NCBI GenBank assembly: GCA_963724015.1
Contig: CAVRTM010000021.1
Span: forward strand, 186,001-250,000
Length of the DNA stretch: 64,000 nt
Reading direction: 5' to 3'
From: CAVRTM01 sp963724015
GTDB lineage: Bacteria > Actinomycetota > Actinomycetes > Actinomycetales > Dermatophilaceae
The notes under the pieces were generated by a model. That model was given only the letters and a program-made list of their open reading frames with translations, was not told where the DNA came from and did no database searches. Within the stretch, counting starts at the first letter, position 1, and each line of letters starts with the position of its first letter. A program made the translations under genes and the position numbers. Shown piece after piece: positions 1-8,609 of this stretch.

Positions 1-435
1 GCGTCGCCGGGCGGTCGGGCTTCGTGCAGTCCTTCGACGGCGAGGCGGTGGACGAGCTCGACAGCCTGCGGGCGGACTTCCTGCGCAAGGCCGTGCTGGC
101 GGGCACGGACCGGGTCTGCCGACCGATGCTCGCGAGCGGTGTCACGACCGACGAGCTCGCCGGCCTCACCCTGGGCGAGGCGCCGGCCACCCCCGACCGG
201 GAGCGGCTGCGCAGCCGGCGCGCCGCAGCTGGGCCTGCCCGCCGGGGACGACGCGCCGCTGCTGGTCGACGCCGCCACCGGTGCGGCCGTCGGTGCCGAG
301 GTGCTGCCGCTGCACCTGGCACGGACGCGCCTGACCCGGGTCAGCGTCGAGGCCAACAGCGGGGTGTGCCGCGGCCTGCTGCGCGACCGGTATCCCTCGA
401 TGGTCGGTCAGGGCCAGACCCCTGACCCGCCCTGA
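1..435 (+). CDS. C-terminal part of an unrecognised protein (5' end outside window)
   Basis: The reading frame is already open at the first base, so the start lies upstream of the window. One extra base near position 225 shifts the frame; bridging it gives about 143 residues ending at the TGA at 433-435. The C-terminal segment contains VSVEANSGVCRGLLRDRYPS and finishes in a Gly/Pro/Gln tail. I recognise no family. The Ala/Arg/Leu-rich composition and G/C-ending codons are typical of a real gene here. It is followed by short direct repeats and a hairpin, so it is probably not cotranscribed with groEL. Confidence 0.5.
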   Translation, partial: ASPGGRASCSPSTARRWTSSTACGRTSCARPCWRARTGSADRCSRAVSRPTSSPASPWARRRPPPTGSGCAAGAPQLGLPAGDDAPLLVDAATGAAVGAEVLPLHLARTRLTRVSVEANSGVCRGLLRDRYPSMVGQGQTPDPP

Positions 436-452
436 CCCGGCCCTGACCCGGG
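421..452. repeat. Three tandem CCTGACCCG repeats
   Basis: The core CCTGACCCG occurs three times in a row with 10-11 nt spacing. The array runs over the stop codon of the upstream gene. It may be slippage-generated low-complexity sequence; no function is evident. Confidence 0.6.
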
Positions 453-464
453 CGCAGCTCACGG

Positions 465-489
465 GGTCGACCGGCCCGGCCGGTCGACC
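465..489. terminator. Hairpin between upstream gene and groEL
   Basis: GGTCGACCGGC pairs perfectly with GCCGGTCGACC across a 3-nt loop, giving an 11-bp GC-rich stem. It lies 30 nt after the upstream stop and 41 nt before groEL. There is no T-run, as is common for actinobacterial terminators. Confidence 0.55.
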
Positions 490-530
490 GCACCGCGCCA
501 CACGGCACCAACCCGACACCAGGAGGACGC

Positions 531-2222
531 ATGGCCAAGGATCTGCGATTCGGCGAGGAAGCCCGGGTGCTGCTGCAGTCCGGAGTGGACCAGCTTGCCG
601 AGGCGGTGAAGTCGACGCTCGGTCCCAAGGGCCGCAACGTCATCCTCGAGAAGATCACCGGCTCACCGGTGGTGACCAACGACGGGGTCACGATCGCGCG
701 CGAGATCCACCTGAGCGACCAGTTCGAGAACATGGGCGCCCAGCTGGTCAAGGAAGCGGCGATCAAGACCAACGACATCGTCGGCGACGGCACGACGACC
801 GCCACGGTCATCGCCCAGGCGATCGTCCGCGAGGGCATGAAGGCCATCGGTGAGGGCGGGAACCCGGTCCTGGTCAAGCGCGGCATCGACATCGCGGTCG
901 GCGCCCTGGTCGCGCACCTGCGCAAGGTGGCCCACCCGATCACCACCCGGGAGGACTACGCCCGCGTCGCGGCGATCTCGGCCAACAACGACGACGAGGT
1001 CGGGGCGGTGCTGTCCGAGGCGCTGTACACCGTCGGCGACGGCGGGATCGTCACCGTGGAGGAGTCGGCGACCCACGGGATGAGCGTGGAGTTCGTCGAG
1101 GGCTTCGAGTACGACAACGGCTACGTCTCGCCGTACCTCGTGACCCACCCGGCCAGCCTGGAGGCCGTGCTCGAGGACCCGTACATCCTGCTGTGCAGCG
1201 AGAAGATCACCAAGGTCCAGGAGCTCATGCCGATCCTGGACAAGGTGATGCGCGCACCGCGGCCCCTGCTCGTGATCGCCGAGAACGTCGAGGGGTCCGC
1301 GCTGAGCATGCTGGTGAACAACCACGTGAACGGCATCTTCCAGGCGTGCGCCACGAGGGCGCCCGGGTTCGGCGACCGGAGGCTGCGCAAGCTCGAGGAC
1401 ATCGCCACCATCACCGGCGGACAGGTCTACAGCAGGCACGCGGGGTTCAGCCTGGAGAACATGACCCTCGACCAGCTGGGGCGGGCCAGGCAGGTCCGGG
1501 TCACCGCGGACCGCACGGCCATCATCGACGGCGCCGGGTCGGCCGAGCAGGTCGGGTTCCGCCTGGGCCAGCTGCGAGCCGAGCTGGAGCGGGCGACCTT
1601 CGGCATCGACGAGGACGTGCTGACCGAGCGGATCGGCTCGCTGTCGGGCAAGGTCGCCGTCGTCCGGGTCGGTGCCCCCACCAACGCCGAGCTGGCCGAG
1701 CTGCAGCACCGCGTCGAGGACGCCCTGTCGGCGACCCGCGCGGCGATGGCCGAGGGCATCCTCGCCGGCGGCGGGGTGGCGCTCCTGCACGCGGCGCCGG
1801 CGCTCGACGCGCTGGAGCTCAAGGGCGACTACGCCGTCGGGGTGGAGATCGTGCGCCGCTCGCTGACCGAGCCGACGTACCTCATCGCCACCAACGCGGG
1901 CTATCCCGGGCACGACGTGGTCGCCGAGGTCACCGGGATGGGCCTGCACGAGGGGTTCGACGCCCTCGAGGGCCGGTACGGCGACATGTTCGAGATGGGC
2001 ATCATCGACCCGCTGCGGGTGTGCCGGTCGGCGCTGGAGAACGGCGCCTCGGTCGCGGGGCTGCTGCTGACGACCAACACCCTGATCGCCGAGGAGCAGA
2101 CGCCGTGGGGCGGCAGCCGGGCCCTGATGACCGAGTTCGGCGCGCTGGACGAGGGACTGCACCAGCCCTCGCCGGACGCCAGCACGCCGCAGTCGCTGGG
2201 CCTCGGCCCGTCGGTCGGATGA
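531..2222 (+). CDS. groEL: Divergent chaperonin GroEL (Hsp60) without an adjacent groES
   Basis: This 563-residue protein has the whole chaperonin fold: a GDGTTTAT nucleotide-binding loop at residues 85-92, a GGGVAL segment near residue 414 and a GIIDPLRVCRSALENGASVA C-terminal equatorial region. It should form a double-ring ATP-dependent folding machine. It differs from housekeeping actinobacterial GroEL: many core positions are substituted, it ends in LGLGPSVG instead of a Gly/Met-rich or His-rich tail, and no groES precedes it. GAGG-type ribosome binding sequence (aggagg) lies just before the ATG. The frame is intact. I infer a specialised paralogue, with the main groESL elsewhere. A gene of unknown function follows at once. 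Confidence 0.93.
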   Translation: MAKDLRFGEEARVLLQSGVDQLAEAVKSTLGPKGRNVILEKITGSPVVTNDGVTIAREIHLSDQFENMGAQLVKEAAIKTNDIVGDGTTTATVIAQAIVREGMKAIGEGGNPVLVKRGIDIAVGALVAHLRKVAHPITTREDYARVAAISANNDDEVGAVLSEALYTVGDGGIVTVEESATHGMSVEFVEGFEYDNGYVSPYLVTHPASLEAVLEDPYILLCSEKITKVQELMPILDKVMRAPRPLLVIAENVEGSALSMLVNNHVNGIFQACATRAPGFGDRRLRKLEDIATITGGQVYSRHAGFSLENMTLDQLGRARQVRVTADRTAIIDGAGSAEQVGFRLGQLRAELERATFGIDEDVLTERIGSLSGKVAVVRVGAPTNAELAELQHRVEDALSATRAAMAEGILAGGGVALLHAAPALDALELKGDYAVGVEIVRRSLTEPTYLIATNAGYPGHDVVAEVTGMGLHEGFDALEGRYGDMFEMGIIDPLRVCRSALENGASVAGLLLTTNTLIAEEQTPWGGSRALMTEFGALDEGLHQPSPDASTPQSLGLGPSVG

Positions 2223-2261
2223 CGCACCGCAGACGGCACCACCGTCGGGCCGCCGCCGGTC

Positions 2262-2895
2262 GTGCGCCGGGTCGAGTCCCCGGCCGCGACGGCGCTCGCG
2301 GACCTGTGTGCGGCGTTCGAGGACCTGCAGACGGTGCTGCGGTGCTGCGAGCTGCTGGTGGCCTCGCTCGCCGTGGGCGCCGGCGGCCCGGCCGGGAGAG
2401 GGGCCGACCCCGTGACGACCGAGGCGGTCTGGACCACGGCGCTGCTGTCCTACGCCCGGTGCTTCTCCGCGGGCGACGGACGAGAGAGCGACGGAGAGGG
2501 TGACGGCGGGCACGCGGCCGCCCTCACCGAGGACGACGTGGCCGCCACGCAGTCCGGCGCCGAGGCGCTGGAGTGGCACCGGGTCTTCCTGCGGCTGCGG
2601 GACCACTACGCGGACCGGTCGGTCAACCCGCGCGAGCGCTTCTCGGTCGGGGTCGCCCAGGACGCCGAGCGGCGCGGCGGCAGGCGTGGCGATCACCTCG
2701 ATCCGGCAGCCGCTCGTGGACGACGTCACGGTGCGGCAGATGGGCGCGGTCGCGTACGCCCTCAGCACCGCGGTCGACGCGCGGATCGGAACCGGCCAGG
2801 AGCGCCTGTTCGAGGACCTGAAGGAGGTGCCACCAGCGGAGCTGGACCAGCTCGCCACCCTGGACGTCGCGCTGTCCGACGCCCCGCGGGAGTGA
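2262..2895 (+). CDS. Hypothetical protein downstream of groEL (one frameshift)
   Basis: A 210-residue protein of no family I recognise. A GTG at 2262 is the assumed start; an ATG overlapping the groEL stop (2219) lies in another frame and would be an alternative if another base error is present. One surplus C near 2670 breaks the frame; removing it joins the N-terminal Ala/Glu-rich helical part to a C-terminal part containing SIRQPLVDDVTVRQMGAVAY. No signal peptide or membrane segment is seen. It is only 39 nt after groEL and 3 nt before mntH, so the three may form one operon. Possibly a partner of the divergent chaperonin, but that is speculation. Confidence 0.5.
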
Positions 2896-2898
2896 GCC

Positions 2899-4142
2899 GT
2901 GCACCAGCACCCGGCCAGGGGACCGGCAGCGGTCGCGTTCGTGCGCGGGCCGCTGCCGCTCTTCGGCCCGGCGTTCGTGGCCGCCGTCGCCTACGTCGAC
3001 CCCGGCAACTTCGCCACCAACGTCACGGCCGGCTCGACGTACGGCTATCTGCTGCTGTGGGTCCTGGTCGTCAGCAACCTGATGGCCATGCTGATCCAGT
3101 ACCTCTCGGCCAAGGCGGGCATCGCCACCGGCAAGAGCCTCGGTGAGCTCTGCCGCGAGGTCTACCCGCGCGAGGTGACGTGGGGCCTGTGGCTGCAGGC
3201 GGAGCTCGTGGCGATCGCCACCGACCTGGCCGAGGTGCTCGGCGGCGCAGTGGCGCTGCAGCTGCTGTTCGGGCTGCCCGCTGCTGGTCGGAGGCGTCAT
3301 CACCGGCGTCGTGGCCTTCGCCCTGCTCGGCCTGCAGGCGCGCGGGGCCCGCCCGCTGGAGGTGGTCGTCACCGGGCTGATGCTGGTGGTGCTGGCGGGC
3401 TTCCTCTACAGCCTGGTCGTCGGCGGGGTGGACCCCGCCGGTGTCGTCTCGGGGCTCGAGCCGCGCTTCGAGGGCCCGACCAGCCTGCTGCTGGCGACGG
3501 GCATGCTCGGCGCGACGGTGATGCCGCACGTGATCTACCTGCACGGGTCGCTCACCCAGCACCGCTACGCGCGGGCCACCGAGGAGCAGCGGATCGGCCT
3601 GCTGCGCAGCCAGCGGCTCGACGTCGTCGCGGCGATGGGCCTCGCCGGGGTCGTGAACATCATCATGCTCGTGGTCGCGGCCCGGCTGCTGTCGGGCTCC
3701 GCGACTCCCGTCACCACGCTCGAGGGCGCCCACGCGGGCCTCGGCGCCGCGCTCGGACCGGCCGCCGCCACGCTGTTCGCGCTGGCGCTGCTCGCGTCCG
3801 GCATCGCCGCGTCGGGGGTCGGCACGCTCGCCGGCCAGGTCGTCATGCAGGGCTTCCTGCGCCGTCGGATCCCGCTGGTGCTGCGCCGGCTGGTCACCCT
3901 GGCGCCGGCGGTGGCCGTGATCGCGGTCGGGGTCGACGTCACCCGCGCGCTGGTCTTCTCCCAGGTGGTGCTGTCGTTCGGCATCCCCTTCGCCCTGGTG
4001 CCGCTGGTCCTGCTGACGCGCCGGCGCGACGCTCATGGGGGCCCTGGTCAACCGCCGCGTCACGACGCTCGCCGCGTCGGCGGTCGCCGCGGTCATCATC
4101 GCGTTGAACCTGACCCTGGTCTGGCTCACGATCGCGGGCTAG
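2899..4142 (+). CDS. mntH: NRAMP-family divalent metal (Mn2+/Fe2+) transporter, two frameshifts
   Basis: This is a proton-coupled divalent metal importer of the inner membrane. The family hallmarks are visible: DPGN in the first helix (VAYVDPGNFATNV) and the MPH motif of helix 6 (VMPHVIYLHG), among about 11 hydrophobic helices. Two extra bases, near 3280 (in CTGCCCGCTGCTG) and 4028 (in GCGCGACGCTC), split the frame; after removal the product is 413 residues, normal for MntH. The start is a GTG 3 nt after the preceding stop. The stop TAG shares the CTAG tetramer with the stop of the convergent acetyltransferase. No Mn-responsive riboswitch or MntR site is apparent. Confidence 0.9.
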
Positions 4143-4960
4143 GCGCCGTCCGGCCCGTGCCCCGGCGATCCGGGCGCCATGAGCGTCACCCGGGTCGTCC
4201 CCACCGCGCCGAGCGAGCGCGCCAGGGGCGCCGCGGCCTCGGTCGCCATGGCCACACAGGCCCGGATGCCGCCCGCTCGTGCCTCGGCGCAGGCGGCCTC
4301 CACCAGCAGCCGCCCGATGCCCTGCCCCCGGGCCCCGGGCAGCACGCCGCAGTGGAAGACCACGGCGACGCCGTCGGCGCGCGCCATGCTCACCACGCCG
4401 ACCGGCGCACCGCCGCGGACGGCCAGGAGCGAGGCGGACGAGGGGTGCCGGACCGCCTCGGCCAGCGCGGCGGAGGGTGCACCGAACACCTCGCCGTGGA
4501 CGGCGGCCCAGTCGCTGCCGTCCTCGGCGGTGACCACCCGGCGCAGCTGCGTGCCGGGGCCGGGAGTGGGCACCGGGACCGTGGCCGGCAGGTCCAGCCA
4601 CACGGCGGTGCTCGCGGACACGACGGCGAAGCCGCGGCGCTCGAGCTGGGCGCGCAGGACCTCGCCGCCGAGGTGGTCCCAGACGCGGAACGTCCACGGC
4701 AGGTCGCTGGTCGACATCACGGCCAGGCAGGTGTCCAGCTCGCGCTCGCTGTCGGGACCCCGGAAGCGCCGGGCGTCGTAGCGCAGCACGCCGTTGGACC
4801 CCGGGAAGGTCGTCGCGCTCATGGCCCACAGGGCCCGGCCGGTGGAGTGGACGACGCCGCCGGGGAGGAGGGGGAGCAGACGCGACTGGACCATGGTCAG
4901 CACCGCATCGAGTCGGCGCTCCCGTTCCATCGCGTCGCTGGGGTCAGCAAGCGCCGGCAT
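4139..4960 (-). CDS. GNAT-family N-acetyltransferase
   Basis: A 273-residue protein whose C-terminal half carries a GNAT fold: the acetyl-CoA-binding motif A reads GVLPGARGQGIGRLLVEAA (Q/R-x-x-G-x-G/A type). The N-terminal half is unassigned and may be a degenerate second GNAT domain. It should transfer an acyl group from acyl-CoA to an amine; the substrate is unknown. The ATG at 4960 follows a TAGCCT -10 hexamer by 7 nt and has no ribosome binding site, so the mRNA is probably leaderless. It converges on mntH with overlapping stop codons. Confidence 0.8.
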   Translation of the reverse strand: MPALADPSDAMERERRLDAVLTMVQSRLLPLLPGGVVHSTGRALWAMSATTFPGSNGVLRYDARRFRGPDSERELDTCLAVMSTSDLPWTFRVWDHLGGEVLRAQLERRGFAVVSASTAVWLDLPATVPVPTPGPGTQLRRVVTAEDGSDWAAVHGEVFGAPSAALAEAVRHPSSASLLAVRGGAPVGVVSMARADGVAVVFHCGVLPGARGQGIGRLLVEAACAEARAGGIRACVAMATEAAAPLARSLGAVGTTRVTLMAPGSPGHGPDGA

Positions 4961-4967
4961 GGGCGTC

Positions 4968-4973
4968 AGGCTA
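4968..4973 (-). promoter_or_regulatory. -10 hexamer TAGCCT, leaderless GNAT gene
   Basis: TAGCCT on the minus strand ends 7 nt before the ATG at 4960. This spacing puts the transcription start at the start codon. Confidence 0.5.
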
Positions 4974-5034
4974 CGGACGGCGCCCGGGGCCGCGATCCCT
5001 CAAAAGGCTGATCTTCCCGGGTCGGCACCCGCGA

Positions 5035-5046
5035 GGAACTAGTTCC
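5035..5046. other. 12-bp perfect palindrome GGAACTAGTTCC
   Basis: The palindrome lies in the 105-bp gap between the GNAT start and the quinone oxidoreductase stop. It could be an operator for the GNAT gene (about 60 bp upstream of its -10) or part of a terminator for the oxidoreductase. Nothing else is seen in the gap. Confidence 0.35.
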
Positions 5047-5065
5047 CGGGCCCGGCGTCCGCCCG

Positions 5066-6044
5066 TCAGGGAGTGAGCAGCACCTTGCCGATGTGCGTGC
5101 TGGCCTCCAGCTCGCGGTGGGCGTCGGCGGCGGCCGACAGCGGGTAGGTGCCGTGGACGATCGGTCGCACCCGCCCGGCGGCGACCAGCGGCCACACGTG
5201 CTCGCGCACGGCCGCGACGATGGTCGCCTTCTCCGCGGCCGGGCGCGCGCGCAGCGAGGTCGCGACGACGGCGGCCCGCTTGCGCAGCAGGGCCCCCAGG
5301 TCCAGCTCGGCCCGGGTCCCTCCCTGCAGGCCGATGACCACGAGCCGGCCGCCCGGGGCGAGCACCTCGACGTTGCGGGCGAGGTACTTCGCGCCCATGT
5401 TGTCCAGGACCACGTCGGCGCCGGCCCCGTCGGTGCGCTCGCGCAGCACCTGCACGAAGTCCTGCTCGCGGTAGTTCACCAGGATCTCGGCACCCAGCTC
5501 CCGGCACGCCTCCAGCTTGGCGGCGCTGCCGGCGGTGACCGCGACGTGGGCGCCGATCTCGCGGGCGAGCTGGATCGCCATGGTGCCGATGCCGCTGGAG
5601 CCGCCGTGCACCAGCAGCGTCTGGCCCGGCTGCAGGCTCGCGGTCAGGAAGACGTTGGACCAGACGGTGCACGACCACCTCGGGCAGCGCGGCCGCGTCC
5701 CTCAGCGAGACTCCCGCCGGCACCGGCAGCAGCTGCCCGGCCGGGACCACCACCTGCTCGGCGTACCCGCCACCGGACAGCAGCGCGCAGACCTCGTCGC
5801 CGACCGACCAGCCCTCCACCTCGTCGCCGACGGCGGCGACCGTGCCGCTCACCTCCAGGCCCGGGTAGGCCGAGGCGCCCGGCGGCGGGTCGTAGAAGCC
5901 CTGGCGCTGCATCAGGTCGGCGCGGTTCACCCCTGCGGCGGCGACGGTCACGAGGACGTCGGTGGGGCCGGGCTCGGGCGCGGGCACGTCGGCGAGCACG
6001 AGGGCGTCGGCGTCGCCGGGGACAGGGATCGTGATGGCCTTCAT
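5066..6044 (-). CDS. NAD(P)H quinone oxidoreductase, zinc-independent MDR family (one frameshift)
   Basis: A 325-residue medium-chain dehydrogenase/reductase of the quinone oxidoreductase (QOR/PIG3-like) branch. The N-terminal GroES-like domain begins MKAITIPVPG and includes GVNRADLMQRQG; the Rossmann domain has HGGSSGIGTMAIQLAR. No catalytic zinc ligands are present. It should reduce quinones or enones with NADPH. One extra base near 5675 (GAGGTGGTCGTGCACC on the coding strand) breaks the frame; removing it restores the typical EVVCTVWSNVFLT stretch. The ATG at 6044 is preceded by TAGGGT at a 7-nt gap with no ribosome binding site. That TAGGGT overlaps the stop codon inferred for iclR. Confidence 0.9.
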
Positions 6045-6051
6045 GGCCCCG

Positions 6052-6057
6052 ACCCTA
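6052..6057 (-). promoter_or_regulatory. -10 hexamer TAGGGT, leaderless oxidoreductase gene
   Basis: TAGGGT on the minus strand ends 7 nt before the ATG at 6044. Its first three bases double as the inferred TAG stop of the IclR gene. Confidence 0.5.
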
Positions 6058-6877
6058 GGCGGGGCTCGCCGCGCCCGCTCGACGGCCTCCGGGCACGTCA
6101 CGCTCGCCGCCGGCGGGCCGGCCCCGGATCCGCCGGGAGAGCTCGCCGGCCGCGGCGCTCACCGCGGTCGGCCAGCGGCCGGCGGTCGGCCTCGGCCACC
6201 TCGTGCACCGGGTAGGTGACCGCGACTCCGGCGACGGGGTGGCCGGAGTGGTCCAGCACCGCGGCGGCCACCGACGCGAATCCCGGTGTCACCGAGCCGT
6301 CCTCGTGCGCGAAGCCGTCGCGACGCACCCGCGGTGAGCTCCTGGCGCAGGGCCGGCAGCGTCCTGGGGCCGACGCCGTGGCGCTGCACGAACGCGGCCC
6401 GGGAGGGGAACAGGGCCCGCACCTGGGCCGGCGGCAGGGCCGCGAGCATCGCCAGGCCGCTGGCGGTCAGGTGGGCCGGCAGCCGCACACCCACGTCGGT
6501 CACCAGCGGCGGGCGCCCCGCCGCGCGCTCCTCCACGACGTAGAGCACGTCGCGCCCGTGCAGCACCGCGAGGTGGGCGTTGTGCGTGGTGCTGTCGACC
6601 AGGCGCGCCAGGACCGGCCGCGCGATCCGCTGCAGGGGCTCCTGCCGGGTGTACGCCGAGCCGAGCTCGAACGCGGCCACGCCCAGGCCGTAGCGGCGCT
6701 CCTCGGCCAGGTGGGTCGACGAAGCCCTCGCCGGCGCAGGACCGCGAGCAGGTGGTAGACGCTCGAGCGGGGCAGCCCGAGGTCGCGGGCGATCGCGGCG
6801 GCCGGCACCGGCTCGGGGTGCCGCGCGATCAGCTGCAGGACGGCGAGCGCCTGACCGGCGGAGGCGGCGTTGGGCAT
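6055..6877 (-). CDS. IclR-family transcriptional regulator, probably of the hut genes (about four frame errors)
   Basis: The N-terminal winged helix-turn-helix reads AAIARDLGLPRSSVYHLLAV, followed by the IclR effector domain (RRYGLGVAAFELGSAY, LTASGLAMLAALPP, PVAGVAVTYPV). The frame is broken near 6725 (apparently two surplus bases about 10 nt apart), near 6335 and near 6165. With four bases removed, a 272-residue protein of normal family length results, ending in a helix like other IclR proteins (LADAVSAAAGELSRRI). If the last shift is not real, the stop is at 6098. The gene is divergent from hutH and a 20-bp palindrome lies between them, so I infer autoregulation and control of hut. Confidence 0.8.
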
Positions 6878-6883
6878 CCCGCA

Positions 6884-6903
6884 GTGTCTCAGATCCGAGA
6901 CAC
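6884..6903. promoter_or_regulatory. Operator palindrome between iclR and hutH
   Basis: GTGTCTC and GAGACAC form perfect 7-bp arms around a 6-bp centre; extended to 10 bp per arm there is one mismatch. It lies 7 bp from the iclR start and about 55 bp before hutH. Size and symmetry suit an IclR-family dimer. Confidence 0.75.
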
Positions 6904-6957
6904 AACCGGCCGCCGACGGGTGTGCCACGGCCGACTGCGCGCGCTGCAATGGATGGC

Positions 6958-8554
6958 ATGAGCCTCTCGCACGCCACGGACACCGCAGCCGCCACCGCAC
7001 CGCCGACGACCACCCCGACCACCGTCACCGTGGGCACCGGCGCCCCCTCGTTCGCCGACGTCGTCGCCGTCGCGCGGCACGGGGCGCGCGTGGAGCTGTC
7101 GCCGGAGGCGCTGGCCGAGGTCCGCCGTACCCGCGCGGTGATCGAGGGGCTGGCCGACGACGTGGAGCCGCACTACGGCGTCTCCACCGGCTTCGGCGCC
7201 CTCGCCACCCGGCACATCCCCACCGAGCTGCGGGCCCAGCTGCAGCGCAGCCTCGTGCGCAGCCACGCCGCCGGCTCCGGCGCCGAGGTCGAGCGCGAGG
7301 TCGTCCGCGCCCTGATGCTGCTGCGCCTGTCGACCCTGGCCACCGGCCGCACCGGCGTGCGGGAGGAGGTCGTGACGACGTACGCCGCGCTGCTGAACGC
7401 GGGCCTGACCCCGGTCGTGCACGAGTACGGCAGCCTCGGCTGCTCCGGCGACCTCGCGCCGCTGGCGCACTGCGCGCTGGCGCTGATGGGCGAGGGCCGG
7501 GTGCGCGACGCCTCCGGCGACGCTGCTCGACGCGGCCGACGCGCTCGCCGCGCACGGCATCACCCCGGTCGTGCTGCGCGAGAAGGAGGGCCTGGCGCTG
7601 ATCAACGGCACCGACGGCATGCTGGGCATGCTGGTGCTGGCGATCGAGGACCTGCGGCTGCTGCTCACCACGGCCGACATCACCGCCGCGATGAGCGTCG
7701 AGGGTCTGCTCGGCACCGACGCCGTCTTCGCCGAGGACCTGCAGGCGCTGCGGCCCCACCCGGGGCAGGCCGCGTCGGCGGCGAACCTGCGGACGCTGCT
7801 CGCCGGCAGCCCGATCATGGACAGCCACCGCGGGCCGGAGTGCACCCGCGTCCAGGACGCCTACTCCCTGCGCTGTGCCCCGCAGGTCGCCGGCGGGGTC
7901 CGCGACACGGTCGAGCACGCGGCCCTGGTGGCCGGGCGGGAGCTGGCCGCCGCGGTGGACAACCCCGTGGTGACCCTGGACGGGCGGGTGGAGTCCAACG
8001 GCAACTTCCACGGCGCCCCGGTCGCCTACGTGCTGGACTTCCTCGCGATCGTCGCCGCCGACCTGGCCAGCATGTCCGAGCGTCGCACCGACCGGTTCCT
8101 GGACGTCTCGCGCAACCACGGCCTGCACGCGTTCCTCGCCGACGACCCGGGCGTGGACTCCGGGCACATGATCGCGCAGTACACCCAGGCCGCGATCGTC
8201 TCGGAGATGAAGCGGCTCGCCGTGCCCTCCAGCGTCGACTCGATCCCGAGCTCGGCGATGCAGGAGGACCACGTCTCGATGGGCTGGTCCGGCGCGCGCA
8301 AGCTGCGCCGCGCGGTCGACGGCCTCACCCGCGTGCTCGCGGTCGAGCTGCTCACCGCCGCGCGTGGCCTGCAGCTGCGGGCGCCGCTGGAGCCCGCCCC
8401 CGCCACCGGCGCGGTCGTGCAGGCGCTGCGCCGTACGACGCCCGGGCCCGGCACCGACCGCTACCTCGCCCCGGAGATCGAGGCGGCCGTCGCGTTCGTC
8501 GCCTCCGGCGCCGCCGTCGCCGCGGCCGAGTCGGTCACCGGCCCGCTCCGCTGA
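6958..8554 (+). CDS. hutH: Histidine ammonia-lyase (one frameshift)
   Basis: Converts L-histidine to urocanate and ammonia, the first step of histidine degradation. The MIO cofactor triad is in GSLGCSGDLAPLAH near residues 157-170, with Cys-Ser-Gly instead of the common Ala-Ser-Gly. The substrate tyrosine (PHYGVSTGFGALA) and the C-terminal SSAMQEDHVSMGW are also present. One extra base near 7522 (GGCGACGCTGCTC) breaks the frame; corrected length is 531 residues, slightly long because of an Ala/Thr/Pro-rich N-terminus. ATG 6958 and ATG 6949 are both possible starts; neither has a ribosome binding site. It begins the hut cluster opposite iclR. Confidence 0.95.
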
Positions 8555-8609
8555 CGTCCCGGCACCCCCACCCACCCTCGAACCACCCGCTCTGGCAAGG
8601 AGACCCGTC

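Noticed and set aside
2899..4142. Treating the broken genes as pseudogenes undergoing decay.
   Set aside because: Codon use, motifs and length are intact on both sides of every shift, there are no in-frame stop accumulations or deletions, and essential heat-shock genes are among them.
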